A DNA stretch of 64,000 nt from an uncultured Tateyamaria sp. GTDB taxonomy: Bacteria > Pseudomonadota > Alphaproteobacteria > Rhodobacterales > Rhodobacteraceae. Positions 45,796 to 52,753 of the stretch are shown in pieces. Both the position numbers and the translations under genes were made by a program. The stretch spans positions 434,001-498,000 of the forward strand of contig NZ_CANLAG010000003.1 in assembly GCF_947488715.1 (NCBI RefSeq), given 5' to 3'. How positions within the stretch are numbered: position 1 is the first letter of the stretch; each line of letters opens with the position of its first letter. A model generated the notes under the pieces. The model did no database searches and was not told the DNA's origin. It saw only the letters and a list, made by a program, of their open reading frames with translations.

Positions 45796-46226
45796 TACGA
45801 CTGCTCCAGATGATTTGCCCACGGATCATGTGCGCCCGCCACGTCGTCAGGCCGCGCACCGGCCTTGAGAAAGCGGGCCGCGGCAAAGCCCAAGAGCGCC
45901 GCGCCGCCCAAAACAAGCGCGGGGTTGCGGCGTGTAAAGTCGCCAGCCTGACGGGCCAACGCCTCGATATCTGATGACTTGAGGTGATCGGCAACGTGCC
46001 CAAGCGCGCTGATCGCGTGATCCAACATCGGGTCGGCGATATGGTTCTCGGGCAGTGCATCGCGCGCAGCCTCAGTGGCGTCAGCGACCTTGGACACATG
46101 CGCGGCGGCGTCAGATTTTACGCTGTCTGCAGTGCGGGATGCGGTGTCCTTGATACCGTCGGCAATCTGGTGTCCGGCATGCGCAATGTCGTCCTGTACC
46201 TGAAGGTGCGGTTCGCTACGGCTCAT
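45795..46226 (-). CDS. DUF883/YqjD-like membrane-anchored protein
   Basis: 143 residues from ATG 46226, which has AGAGGA 7 bases upstream; two earlier ATGs lack a site. A helical, charged N-terminal part (ADGIKDTASRTADSVKSD) is followed by a C-terminal membrane segment in the pattern RRNPALVLGGAALLGFAAARFLKA, the ElaB/YqjD/DUF883 mark. In E. coli such proteins tie ribosomes to the membrane in stationary phase. First gene of the four-gene operon with the holin-like, alanine-rich and AI-2E genes. Confidence 0.82.
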   Translation of the reverse strand: MSRSEPHLQVQDDIAHAGHQIADGIKDTASRTADSVKSDAAAHVSKVADATEAARDALPENHIADPMLDHAISALGHVADHLKSSDIEALARQAGDFTRRNPALVLGGAALLGFAAARFLKAGARPDDVAGAHDPWANHLEQS

Positions 46227-46280
46227 GAAACTATCCTCTTGCATATGGGTGGTGCGACCGTGTCGCCCAGTTGGATAGTC

Positions 46281-46305
46281 AACGAACGATGCCGCTGTTT
46301 GTTCC
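46281..46305 (-). promoter_or_regulatory. EcfG-type promoter of the DUF883/AI-2E operon
   Basis: On the minus strand: GGAAC (46305-46301), 16-base spacer, CGTT (46284-46281). This fits the alphaproteobacterial general stress consensus GGAAC-N16/17-CGTT. It lies 54 bases before the start at 46226. Confidence 0.82.
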
Positions 46306-46384
46306 AAAATAGATTGGGCGGGTGTGCCCCTTGGCCGTCATTCGTTCGGCGCGCTCTGCCGCCCGCTGACGCCGCTCAGGCAAC

Positions 46385-46419
46385 AAAAAGGCGCGCTGCC
46401 AGGACAGTGGCAGCGCGCC
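46385..46419 (-). terminator. Rho-independent terminator of the PRC-barrel gene
   Basis: Perfect 12-base stem GGCGCGCTGCCA (46390-46401)/TGGCAGCGCGCC (46408-46419) with loop GGACAG, followed on the minus strand by five T (46389-46385). It lies 75 bases after the PRC-barrel stop. Confidence 0.88.
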
Positions 46420-46493
46420 TGCGTTGGACCGGATGGGGATATCCCGGTCACTCTCAGGGGCATGGCGGACGGGCCAAGCCCCCTGGTTTCGCC

Positions 46494-46964
46494 TTATGAC
46501 TCGTATGCGGGCAAAGCTTCCAACTGGGATTCGGTCATCGCGGCGTAGACGCGCATATCGTCGCCTTCGGCTTCTTGCTTGATCGTGAGGCTGTCAAAGC
46601 TGACCAACACGTCTTTTTCACCGATGGCGAGGAAACCGCCGACGCCCAGAACAGCGCCCTGGATGGTGCCGTCGGTCGAGACGATCACGCTGTCGATTTC
46701 GCCGATCCATTCATCGTTTGCATCGTAGACGCGCATGCCCGTCAACTCTTCGGTTGTCAGCTCTGTCGCCGGTGCAATAACCCACCCGTCGCGTTCAATC
46801 TGAGGCGCGTCGAACGTGGCCAAGTCGTCGGATTTCCAGTTCTCGTCCATCACGATGGGGCTGTCGCCATACGCGGTCTCGTTCTTGGTTGCTTTGGCTG
46901 TGTCACCAGCGATCAGCGGTGTTGCAACAGTCAGGGCAAGGACGGACGCAAAAATGCGTTTCAT
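46494..46964 (-). CDS. Exported PRC-barrel domain protein
   Basis: 156 residues with a signal peptide (FASVLALTVATPLIAG). The second half is a PRC-barrel: LTGMRVYDANDEWIGEIDSVIVSTDGTIQGAVLGVGGFLAIGE, with the turn positions of this small beta-barrel. Such exported PRC proteins are frequent in alphaproteobacteria and often belong to the stress regulon; the exact role is unknown. Its own EcfG-type promoter lies 58 bases upstream and a strong terminator follows. Confidence 0.88.
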   Translation of the reverse strand: MKRIFASVLALTVATPLIAGDTAKATKNETAYGDSPIVMDENWKSDDLATFDAPQIERDGWVIAPATELTTEELTGMRVYDANDEWIGEIDSVIVSTDGTIQGAVLGVGGFLAIGEKDVLVSFDSLTIKQEAEGDDMRVYAAMTESQLEALPAYES

Positions 46965-47021
46965 AGTGTTTCCTCCATTTTAATCATGGTGTTAGCGCAG
47001 CGGCGTGCTGCTTGGGAATGA

Positions 47022-47046
47022 AACGGGCGACGCTGTGAAAGGTTCC
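47022..47046 (-). promoter_or_regulatory. EcfG-type promoter of the PRC-barrel gene
   Basis: Minus strand GGAAC (47046-47042), 16-base spacer, CGTT (47025-47022), 58 bases before the start at 46964. It forms a divergent pair with the forward site at 47084. Confidence 0.82.
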
Positions 47047-47083
47047 CGGTCGGTCGAAAATTATTTGGTGTTTTGCCGACAAT

Positions 47084-47109
47084 GGAACGATTGTGCCGTG
47101 GTTTGGGTT
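47084..47109 (+). promoter_or_regulatory. EcfG-like promoter of the 47142 operon
   Basis: GGAAC (47084-47088), 17-base spacer, GGTT (47106-47109); one mismatch from CGTT. It lies 32 bases before the ATG at 47142, the same spacing as the other forward sites of this island. Confidence 0.65.
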
Positions 47110-47141
47110 GTGCCTGTGAACGTCAGAAAAGGAGAGACCCA

Positions 47142-47309
47142 ATGTCTGCACCCGACACGAACATTAAGGCCCAAGCCTGGTATCACCGCCCCTCGTTGAT
47201 CGGCATGGCGGTTGTCCTCGTCGGCGCGCTTGTTTTTGTCTTTGGTGCGCAACTCGCACCCGATGATGACGCCGCCCTGACCGAAGCACCGATTGCAGCA
47301 ACCGAGTAA
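47142..47309 (+). CDS. Small single-pass membrane protein
   Basis: 55 residues. ATG 47142 is preceded by AAAGGAGAG; the longer frame from 47073 would start before the promoter. One membrane segment (about 20-38, LIGMAVVLVGALVFVFGAQ) and a short acidic tail. No family recognised. It begins a two-gene unit with the next small protein, probably under EcfG control. Confidence 0.75.
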   Translation: MSAPDTNIKAQAWYHRPSLIGMAVVLVGALVFVFGAQLAPDDDAALTEAPIAATE

Positions 47310-47320
47310 AGGAGAGCGAC

Positions 47321-47470
47321 ATGGAAGCCCCTATTATCCCAATTCTGTTTATGCTGACCGCCTTTGCGGTGATCGTATGGGCATGGATGAGCAAGCGCGC
47401 GACCGAACAGCGGATGGATGACCCTGACGCGCCGAAATCGACGCTCGCCAAGGACGCGCCCGATCACTGA
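47321..47470 (+). CDS. Small single-pass membrane protein, second of pair
   Basis: 49 residues, below the usual gene-finding cut-off. ATG 47321 has AAAGGAGAGCGAC upstream, as strong as that of its partner 11 bases before. One membrane segment (about 4-22, PIIPILFMLTAFAVIVWAW), then a basic and an acidic tail ending KDAPDH. The good ribosome site, spacing and topology support a real gene. Confidence 0.7.
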   Translation: MEAPIIPILFMLTAFAVIVWAWMSKRATEQRMDDPDAPKSTLAKDAPDH

Positions 47471-47486
47471 CCGCAAGATTGCAAAG

Positions 47487-47516
47487 ATCCCGCGACACCG
47501 ATGTGTATCGCGGGAT
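47487..47516. terminator. Hairpin between small membrane gene and FNT gene
   Basis: Perfect 9-base stem ATCCCGCGA (47487-47495)/TCGCGGGAT (47508-47516), 12-base loop, then ATTTG. Lies between two convergent genes and could end both transcripts; T-tracts are short. Confidence 0.6.
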
Positions 47517-47532
47517 ATTTGCCGTGTGAGGG

Positions 47533-48372
47533 TCATGCGTTTGATTTGACCTCGGGCATGATCTGGGCCCAGACCAAGACCGTAAAGATGACTGTGCCGC
47601 CCACCACATTGCCGGCCAGAACGGGTATAAAAAATTCGAACAGCGCTGATGCCAGACCCAGGTCACCCTGCACCAACAGGTAAGCCATTTCGACGGACCC
47701 GGCGACGATGTGCGTGAAATCACCCAAGGCAATCAGCCAGGTGAACAGAAAGATCAACGCCACCTCACTGCCCTTGGCGCTGGGCAACATCCACACCAGC
47801 GCGGCGATCAGGACGCCGGCGGGAATCCCGCGCATGAACCCTTCGCCCGGTGCCATGCTTGTGGCGTGTGCGCTGAGCTGTTGAAAGGCATCAGCCACGT
47901 CTTCGGCGAGGACAGGGGCATAGGCGAGGAACGTCGCGACCACAAAGGCGCCAATCACGTTGGCGGCGATCACGATAGTCCATAATTCGACGGTGCGGAT
48001 CAGACAGGCACGCGATCGTTGGACCAGAACAGGGGCGACCGTGGTGATGGTGTTTTCGGTAAACAACTGCATCCGCCCGAGGATGACGAGCAAGAAGCCG
48101 AACGTATACCCCATGTTTTCAATGATATAACGCCATTCCGCGTCTGGAAGCCGTGCGCGCAAGAGGGCCTCGCCCAGCACGGAAAACGATATCAGGATGC
48201 CTGCGGCGATGCCCGAAAACCAAAGAGACCGGTTGGGACGTTCCAACTCTTCTTCGCCATTGCGGCGGATGGCTTCAAAGATCAGTTTGGGCGACAGCGG
48301 TGCCACTTCGTCGACGGCATCTGCCTCGTCGGCGTGGTCGATGAGGTCTGATGGGTCTGAGTGGACGGACAT
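47533..48372 (-). CDS. Formate/nitrite transporter family (YfdC-like) channel
   Basis: 279 residues with about six membrane segments after an acidic 30-residue N-terminus. Family features: GRMQLFTENTITTVAPVL (FTEN replaces the usual FTGN), AANVIGAF and a symmetric GDFTHIVAGSVEMAYLLV. FNT proteins carry small monovalent anions such as formate, nitrite or hydrosulfide. The Glu in place of Gly at the pore motif is typical of the YfdC branch, whose substrate is not known. An EcfG-type promoter lies 43 bases upstream. Confidence 0.88.
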   Translation of the reverse strand: MSVHSDPSDLIDHADEADAVDEVAPLSPKLIFEAIRRNGEEELERPNRSLWFSGIAAGILISFSVLGEALLRARLPDAEWRYIIENMGYTFGFLLVILGRMQLFTENTITTVAPVLVQRSRACLIRTVELWTIVIAANVIGAFVVATFLAYAPVLAEDVADAFQQLSAHATSMAPGEGFMRGIPAGVLIAALVWMLPSAKGSEVALIFLFTWLIALGDFTHIVAGSVEMAYLLVQGDLGLASALFEFFIPVLAGNVVGGTVIFTVLVWAQIMPEVKSNA

Positions 48373-48415
48373 ATATGTCTCCGGGTTGCAGTGCGGATTG
48401 CACCATTCAGACAGA

Positions 48416-48441
48416 AACGCATGGGACGCGGGATGGGTTCC
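48416..48441 (-). promoter_or_regulatory. EcfG-type promoter of the FNT gene
   Basis: Minus strand GGAAC (48441-48437), 17-base spacer, CGTT (48419-48416), 43 bases before the start at 48372. Divergent from the site at 48522. Confidence 0.82.
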
Positions 48442-48521
48442 AACGGAAATTTTGCCTGACGCACAGGGCGCGTGGACAGTTGCGGGCAGCCGCGTGTTTC
48501 AAGGTTCCGTGGGGAATGAAG

Positions 48522-48546
48522 GGAACAAATCCGCATCTGCGACGTT
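48522..48546 (+). promoter_or_regulatory. EcfG-type promoter of the DUF2945 operon
   Basis: GGAAC (48522-48526), 16-base spacer, CGTT (48543-48546), 31 bases before the ATG at 48578. Confidence 0.85.
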
Positions 48547-48577
48547 GACCCCGTGAAGACCAAACGGAGACATCACA

Positions 48578-48787
48578 ATGGCCGCAATCGGCGACCGGGT
48601 CACATGGAACTGGGGCAACGGCACCGGATCTGGACAGGTCAAACAGGTATTCACCGACACGGTGACCAAGACGATCAAAGGCACCGAGGTCACGCGAAAC
48701 GCCACTGACGACAATCCCGCCTATCTGATCGAACAGAAAGACGGGGATTGCGTCCTCAAAAGCAGCTCGGAGATCGAGGCTGCGTAA
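48578..48787 (+). CDS. DUF2945 (HVA1/Tudor-like) small protein
   Basis: 69 residues. The opening GDRVTWNWGNGTGSGQV and the motif GTEVTRNATDDNPAYLIEQ match DUF2945, a small beta-barrel family related to the hypervirulence-associated Tudor-like domain. It is cytoplasmic and has no known biochemical role; members are often stress-induced. An EcfG-type promoter lies just upstream and a small membrane gene follows after 21 bases. Confidence 0.88.
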   Translation: MAAIGDRVTWNWGNGTGSGQVKQVFTDTVTKTIKGTEVTRNATDDNPAYLIEQKDGDCVLKSSSEIEAA

Positions 48788-48808
48788 TCGACCAAAAGGA
48801 GAAATATC

Positions 48809-49006
48809 ATGGGTATCGAAGTTGCCGGCATTGGCGGTTTTATCCTTCTCATCCTCGTCATCTGGGCCATCGTGTCCATCGTCAGTTCGGGCGCCAGCAC
48901 CGGGAGCAAGGTGTTGTGGGTCTTGCTGGTGCTGGTCTTGCCAGTGATTGGCTTTATCGTATGGCTTATCGCCGGGCCGCGCGGCCGCGGTCGCGCCAGC
49001 ATCTAA
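48809..49006 (+). CDS. Small membrane protein (PLDc_N-like)
   Basis: 65 residues with two membrane segments (about 7-25 and 36-54) and the ending VLPVIGFIVWLIAGPRG, the mark of the PLDc_N domain (N-terminal membrane part of cardiolipin synthases, found alone in many stress genes). Preceded by AAAAGGAGAAAT. Cotranscribed with DUF2945 and closed by a strong terminator. Confidence 0.82.
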   Translation: MGIEVAGIGGFILLILVIWAIVSIVSSGASTGSKVLWVLLVLVLPVIGFIVWLIAGPRGRGRASI

Positions 49007-49045
49007 CGCCGTACACACGACGCGCCATTCCCTCGGTGCGGAAAC

Positions 49046-49080
49046 AGGCCCGCCACATCCAGTGTGGCGGGCCTTTCTCG
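49046..49080 (+). terminator. Rho-independent terminator
   Basis: Perfect 12-base stem AGGCCCGCCACA (49046-49057)/TGTGGCGGGCCT (49063-49074), loop TCCAG, followed by TTCTCG. It ends the DUF2945 operon and could also stop the convergent Crp/Fnr gene. Confidence 0.85.
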
Positions 49081-49109
49081 TTTCTCCGGCTTGGTCACAG
49101 GCTGTTCGT

Positions 49110-49838
49110 CTAGATCAAGGGGCGCGTTGCAAACCTGTCTTCTTCGATTTGTGCGATTTCGCCCAGCCGTTCGAGGTTGTGGACCGTCAACTGATCGTGG
49201 GACCACGTGACGACCTGCTCTTCGCGCAGGCTGGCCAGCGTCTTGTTGGTATGGACCAGCGACAGACCCAGCGCATCGGCGAGATCCTGTTGGCGGTAGG
49301 GCAGCGGGACGGAGTTGCCCGCACCCAGCTTTACGTCGCTGAGCCGCGTGAAAAAGCGGTGCATCGCCCAAGCCACTTTGGCGCGCGCGTCAAGTTGCCC
49401 GACAACGGCAAGCGCCTCGCCCAAAAATTGTTCCTCGACCGCTGCGATGCGCGTGAGGTCATAGGCGCGGTCCGGATGGGTTGTGAAAAGCGTCCACAGT
49501 TCCGATCGGTTGAACGTACACAGCTGCATTCGCGTCGACGCCTCGACCGAGTGGCCCATTTCGGACATCACCCCGGCCTGCAAGCCGATGAAATCGCCGG
49601 GCAGGACAAAACCGATCACCTGGCGTCGCCCGCTTTGCAATGTCTTGTAACGCACCCCCATCCCTCGAAGGCATGTGAACAGATGTGTCGAGGATTGGCC
49701 CTGCGCCATGATCTCAGTGCCGGGTTGGGCCTCCAGCTCTCCGGTTTTGAACCTTTCCATAAAGGCAATTTCCGAGGTGGACATGGGAAGGAACGCATCA
49801 ATTTTGCGCAGTGGACAGTTTGAACAATTGGTCGACAT
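49110..49838 (-). CDS. Crp/Fnr family transcriptional regulator
   Basis: 242 residues. N-terminal cyclic-nucleotide-binding-like beta barrel (about 20-140) and C-terminal helix-turn-helix (YRQQDLADALGLSLVHTNKTLASL, about 178-201). Early Cys5-x2-Cys8 (CSNCPLR) resembles the FNR cluster, but a full set of four correctly placed cysteines is not evident, so oxygen sensing is doubtful. It has no EcfG-type site. Divergent from the degenerate receiver gene; may control stress or respiratory genes nearby. Confidence 0.9.
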   Translation of the reverse strand: MSTNCSNCPLRKIDAFLPMSTSEIAFMERFKTGELEAQPGTEIMAQGQSSTHLFTCLRGMGVRYKTLQSGRRQVIGFVLPGDFIGLQAGVMSEMGHSVEASTRMQLCTFNRSELWTLFTTHPDRAYDLTRIAAVEEQFLGEALAVVGQLDARAKVAWAMHRFFTRLSDVKLGAGNSVPLPYRQQDLADALGLSLVHTNKTLASLREEQVVTWSHDQLTVHNLERLGEIAQIEEDRFATRPLI

Positions 49839-49921
49839 TTTTTCCGTCTTCTATGTCACAGTTTAATTCGCGACGTTTCTGGCTGTGGCAAGAGGGGTGT
49901 CTGTGGCCATGGGAATGAAAA

Positions 49922-50293
49922 ATGACTCCTCGCGATCTAAGCCGACAATCCGCGTTGGTGGTTGGCACCAATGCGGTCGAAATCATGGATATCGAAGAGT
50001 ATCTGACACTGTCCGGCTGGAGCACACCCGTCATAGCACAAGCGTTTGATGAGGCAGAGCGCATTCTGGAACGTGCGGATGGCGCCATTCACCTCGTGAT
50101 CGTTTTGCTGCCACAAGGGCACCCGGACGCAGCCGCCATTATCCGCACCTGCATCTCGCTTGGCATTGGCCTCATTGTGATGAACGGCGCGCGGACGAAG
50201 CTCGTGGATGGCCAAGTCATCATGCTGACCCGGCCATTTGTTGAGCGCGACCTTGATGAAGCGTTGCACGCTTTGGGTCTAGCGGTCGTTTAG
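49922..50293 (+). CDS. Degenerate response-regulator receiver protein
   Basis: 123 residues. The fold order (ALVVGTNAVEIMDIEEYL, LVIVLLPQGHPDA, GLIVMNGA, MLTRPFVERDLDEAL) matches a stand-alone receiver domain. The phosphoacceptor position after LVIV is Leu rather than Asp, the acidic pair near the N-terminus is missing, and the conserved Lys of KPF is Arg (RPF). It therefore cannot be phosphorylated in the usual way and may act by binding only. Lies beside the Crp/Fnr gene; the stop overlaps the convergent gene. Confidence 0.78.
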   Translation: MTPRDLSRQSALVVGTNAVEIMDIEEYLTLSGWSTPVIAQAFDEAERILERADGAIHLVIVLLPQGHPDAAAIIRTCISLGIGLIVMNGARTKLVDGQVIMLTRPFVERDLDEALHALGLAVV

Positions 50294-50595
50294 TCGCGCC
50301 GCGCCAGCGCAAAGCCCACCAGCACACCAAGGCCCACGGCCCCTGCGACGGCCATGCCCGGATTGCGGCGCACGGTTGCAAGCGCACTGTCCTGGGCGCT
50401 TTTTGCCGTCTTTTCAACACTATGCGCCGCTGTTTGCAGTGCTTCGCGTCCGTCATGAGCGACGGCACCAACCGTTTCGCGCAGGGTGTCGGCTTGGGCG
50501 CGCGCACTGTCCGCCCATTCGGCGGCGGTCGCGCTGATGCTGGTGTCAGATCCGTTGGGTGTCGGCAGAATGGATGTGGTTCGAGCGTTCGACAT
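50290..50595 (-). CDS. DUF883/ElaB-like membrane-anchored protein
   Basis: 101 residues from ATG 50595 with AAGGA upstream. An amphipathic helical part (ADSARAQADTLRETVGAVAHDGREAL) ends in RRNPGMAVAGAVGLGVLVGFALARRD, a C-terminal membrane anchor of the same ElaB/YqjD type as the gene at 45795. Second member of the family in the island. Has its own EcfG-type promoter. Its stop overlaps the receiver gene stop by 4 bases (convergent). Confidence 0.8.
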   Translation of the reverse strand: MSNARTTSILPTPNGSDTSISATAAEWADSARAQADTLRETVGAVAHDGREALQTAAHSVEKTAKSAQDSALATVRRNPGMAVAGAVGLGVLVGFALARRD

Positions 50596-50627
50596 TGTAA
50601 GTCCTTTCGCGGTTGCTTCGGACGTTA

Positions 50628-50653
50628 AACGAGTGGTGCGGCGAAATTGTTCC
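50628..50653 (-). promoter_or_regulatory. EcfG-type promoter of the 101-residue gene
   Basis: Minus strand GGAAC (50653-50649), 17-base spacer, CGTT (50631-50628), 32 bases before the start at 50595. Confidence 0.85.
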
Positions 50654-50666
50654 ATTGCCTTTTTGG

Positions 50667-50692
50667 GGAACCAAATGACGGCAGATGGCGTT
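50667..50692 (+). promoter_or_regulatory. EcfG-type promoter of the DUF1328 gene
   Basis: GGAAC (50667-50671), 17-base spacer, CGTT (50689-50692), 31 bases before the ATG at 50724. Only 13 bases separate it from the reverse site, making a compact back-to-back pair. Confidence 0.87.
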
Positions 50693-50723
50693 GACCCTTC
50701 GAACCGAGACGAAAGGAAACACA

Positions 50724-50891
50724 ATGCTTTACTGGTCTGTTATCTTCTTAATCATCGCTCTTGTGGCCGCTGTCTTTGGATTTGGTGGTATCGCAGCGGC
50801 GTCCACGGGTGTCGCACAAATTCTGTTTGTGCTGTTCATCATTCTGTTTGCAATCACGCTGGTGGTGCGGTTGCTGCGTGGCCGTCCCTGA
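50724..50891 (+). CDS. DUF1328 (YtjA-like) small membrane protein
   Basis: 55 residues. [25 protein letters not shown], then a second hydrophobic segment [19 protein letters not shown], matches DUF1328/YtjA. ATG 50724 has AAAGGAAACACA upstream; an earlier start at 50685 would precede the transcription start. Two membrane segments, inner membrane. Members are often part of general stress regulons; biochemical role unknown. Confidence 0.9.
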   Translation: MLYWSVIFLIIALVAAVFGFGGIAAASTGVAQILFVLFIILFAITLVVRLLRGRP

Positions 50892-51050
50892 TGCGCGCAG
50901 GGCGCATGATCTGATCATTCCTCCCTTCCTGAATTGCCACGAGTTCTACTACGCCGTTGGTGCGGACTGGGGTCGAACACAGCAAGTCTCAGCCCGCGTA
51001 CCATTTCATTCAAAACGTACATTCTCGCCGCGAAACGTTGCACAGCGTGT

Positions 51051-51076
51051 GGAACCCAGCGGCGGGGCTTGGCGTT
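51051..51076 (+). promoter_or_regulatory. EcfG-type promoter of dps
   Basis: GGAAC (51051-51055), 17-base spacer, CGTT (51073-51076), 36 bases before the ATG at 51113. Confidence 0.87.
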
Positions 51077-51112
51077 AGATTTACAACCGAGAGACACAAA
51101 AGGAGAGGCATC

Positions 51113-51613
51113 ATGTCAAACGCATTGAACGTCGTCCCATCCGAAGATGAAGTCAGCACAGGTGTGCGTGACACCGCCGCAATTGCCGAAGGTCTCGCCG
51201 ACGTTTTGGCAGACACATACCGCTTGGTGTTCAAGTCGCACGCCTATCACTGGAACGTCGAGGGGCCGCTGTTCTACTCGGTCCACAACCTGACGGAAGA
51301 GCACTACGGCAACATGTTCGGCGCCGCCGACGATCTGGCAGAGCGTATCCGCGCGCTGGGTCACCTGGCACCAACGTCGATGGCCGACATCGTGGGGCGG
51401 TCGCGCATTGACGACCGACACGGGCCGTCGAGCACTGAAGACATGGTTTTGGATCTGGCCGCTGACCACGAACGGCTGGCGCACCGGCTGCACGCGCTGA
51501 TCGAGATGGTGGAAGGTCGCAAGGACCCGGTGACCGAAGACATGGCAACGGAGCGCAGCGCGTTCCACGAGAAAGCCGCGTGGATGCTGCGGGCGCTGGC
51601 CAAGTCTAGCTAA
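51113..51613 (+). CDS. dps: Dps family DNA-protection/ferritin-like protein
   Basis: 166 residues. Ferroxidase motif residues are present: LVFKSHAYHWNVEGPLF, then EEHYGNMFGAADDLAERIRALG, with the conserved His, Trp, Asp and Glu. Dps forms a 12-subunit shell, oxidises ferrous iron with peroxide and shields DNA under stress or starvation. ATG 51113 with AGGAGAGG upstream; longer frames start before the promoter. Directly under an EcfG-type promoter, next to phyR. A terminator follows. Confidence 0.95.
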   Translation: MSNALNVVPSEDEVSTGVRDTAAIAEGLADVLADTYRLVFKSHAYHWNVEGPLFYSVHNLTEEHYGNMFGAADDLAERIRALGHLAPTSMADIVGRSRIDDRHGPSSTEDMVLDLAADHERLAHRLHALIEMVEGRKDPVTEDMATERSAFHEKAAWMLRALAKSS

Positions 51614-51642
51614 GGGTTAACAAGTGAGTGGGTGAAGAGTGG

Positions 51643-51675
51643 CCCCCGCGGCATCCGCCGCGGGGGACTTTTTTT
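51643..51675 (+). terminator. Rho-independent terminator of dps
   Basis: Stem CCCCCGCGGC (51643-51652)/GCCGCGGGGG (51657-51666), loop ATCC, then AC and seven T (51669-51675). The T-run overlaps the phyR stop codon on the other strand. Confidence 0.93.
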
Positions 51676-52483
51676 ATGCTTTGAGGATAGCAGAGGACGC
51701 AAAGAACATGGCCTGGCTGATGGCGGATCGCACCTGTTCCTCGGTGTAGGGTTTGGAGATCAGGAAGGCGGGCTCAGGACCCTCGCCGGTCAGCAGGCGT
51801 TCCGGGTAGGCCGTGATGAAAATCACAGGAATATCGCCTGCATCTGCCGTGATCCGGTTGACCGCGTCGATCCCGCTGGAGCCGTCCGCCAATTGGATAT
51901 CCGACAGGATGAGGTCCGGGCGCTCGCGTGCAAAAAGGTCAATCGCCTGCGTCTCGGTGCGTGCGACGCCTGTGATCTGGTGGCCCAGATCCGCCGCGAT
52001 GTTTTCCAGATCGACCGCAATGATCGCTTCGTCCTCGATAATCATCACCTTGCCACTGACCGACTTGGCCATTTCGCTATAGGCAATGTCGAGCAGCGCG
52101 CCGATTTCGTCCGCATCCGTCTGCATGATGTAGGCCGATTGCTCTGGTGTGAACTCCTCGAGCGTGCGCAGCAACAGCACCTCACGGGTGCCGGCGGTGA
52201 GGGTCGCCAAGTGGCGTTGTGCACGGGCGGCTGGCCCGTCCTCATCACTGCCAAGTTGCGCCCCACTGGACACCCAGATGGTGTGAAACACGGCGAACAG
52301 AGCGGTTTTGGGCGCCACGTCATCGGAAAACAGGTCTGGATCCGACAAGATCGCCTCAAGCGCTGTCGCGGCATAGGCATCACCGCGCGACTGACTGCCT
52401 GTGAGCGCACGCGCATATCTGCGCAGATAGGGCAGGTTGGGTCCAATTTTGTCTGCCAGGCTCGGCGTGCTAGACTGCGACAT
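51674..52483 (-). CDS. phyR: PhyR, anti-anti-sigma response regulator
   Basis: 269 residues. Residues 1-135 are a sigma-factor-like domain (EVLLLRTLEEFTPEQSAYIM) that mimics EcfG; residues 145-265 are a receiver domain with acidic IIEDE, phosphoacceptor Asp195 in LILSDIQLADG and SKPY near the end. When phosphorylated it exposes the sigma-like part, binds NepR and frees EcfG. Convergent with dps and divergent from nepR-ecfG, the standard arrangement. Confidence 0.96.
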   Translation of the reverse strand: MSQSSTPSLADKIGPNLPYLRRYARALTGSQSRGDAYAATALEAILSDPDLFSDDVAPKTALFAVFHTIWVSSGAQLGSDEDGPAARAQRHLATLTAGTREVLLLRTLEEFTPEQSAYIMQTDADEIGALLDIAYSEMAKSVSGKVMIIEDEAIIAVDLENIAADLGHQITGVARTETQAIDLFARERPDLILSDIQLADGSSGIDAVNRITADAGDIPVIFITAYPERLLTGEGPEPAFLISKPYTEEQVRSAISQAMFFASSAILKA

Positions 52484-52516
52484 TTGATGTCACTCCCGTT
52501 TTTTTGCAATTTTCAT

Positions 52517-52548
52517 GGAACAAATGCCGCTGCGGCGCATTTAGTTCC
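52517..52548. promoter_or_regulatory. Overlapping face-to-face EcfG-like promoters of phyR and nepR
   Basis: Forward: GGAAC (52517-52521), 16-base spacer, CATT (52538-52541), 32 bases before nepR ATG. Reverse: GGAAC (52548-52544), 17-base spacer, CATT (52526-52523), 39 bases before the phyR start. Both have CATT in place of CGTT. The two elements occupy the same 32 bases. Confidence 0.6.
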
Positions 52549-52573
52549 CAAATAGTTGCAGGTTTTTGTGCTT

Positions 52574-52753
52574 ATGACCCAGAAAATGAACCGAGCGGGC
52601 AAGACATCAAGTGTTGCCGATGAGATCGACAAGAATATCAAACGCGCCTTTGATGACGTGGCCAATCAGGCGTTGCCGTCACGCTTTACGGACCTTCTTG
52701 ATCAACTTCGCGCGCAGGATGGTGCCGGTTCGGAGGGCAAGCATGACAAATGA
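52574..52753 (+). CDS. nepR: NepR anti-sigma factor
   Basis: 59 residues from ATG 52574; an ATG four codons later is also possible. The core IKRAFDDVANQALPSRFTDLLDQLR is the NepR signature (FDDV-x4-LP-x-RF-x-DLLDQL). NepR holds EcfG inactive and is taken up by phosphorylated PhyR. Ribosome site weak. The last 11 bases overlap the start of ecfG, so the pair is translationally coupled and made in balance. Confidence 0.92.
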   Translation: MTQKMNRAGKTSSVADEIDKNIKRAFDDVANQALPSRFTDLLDQLRAQDGAGSEGKHDK

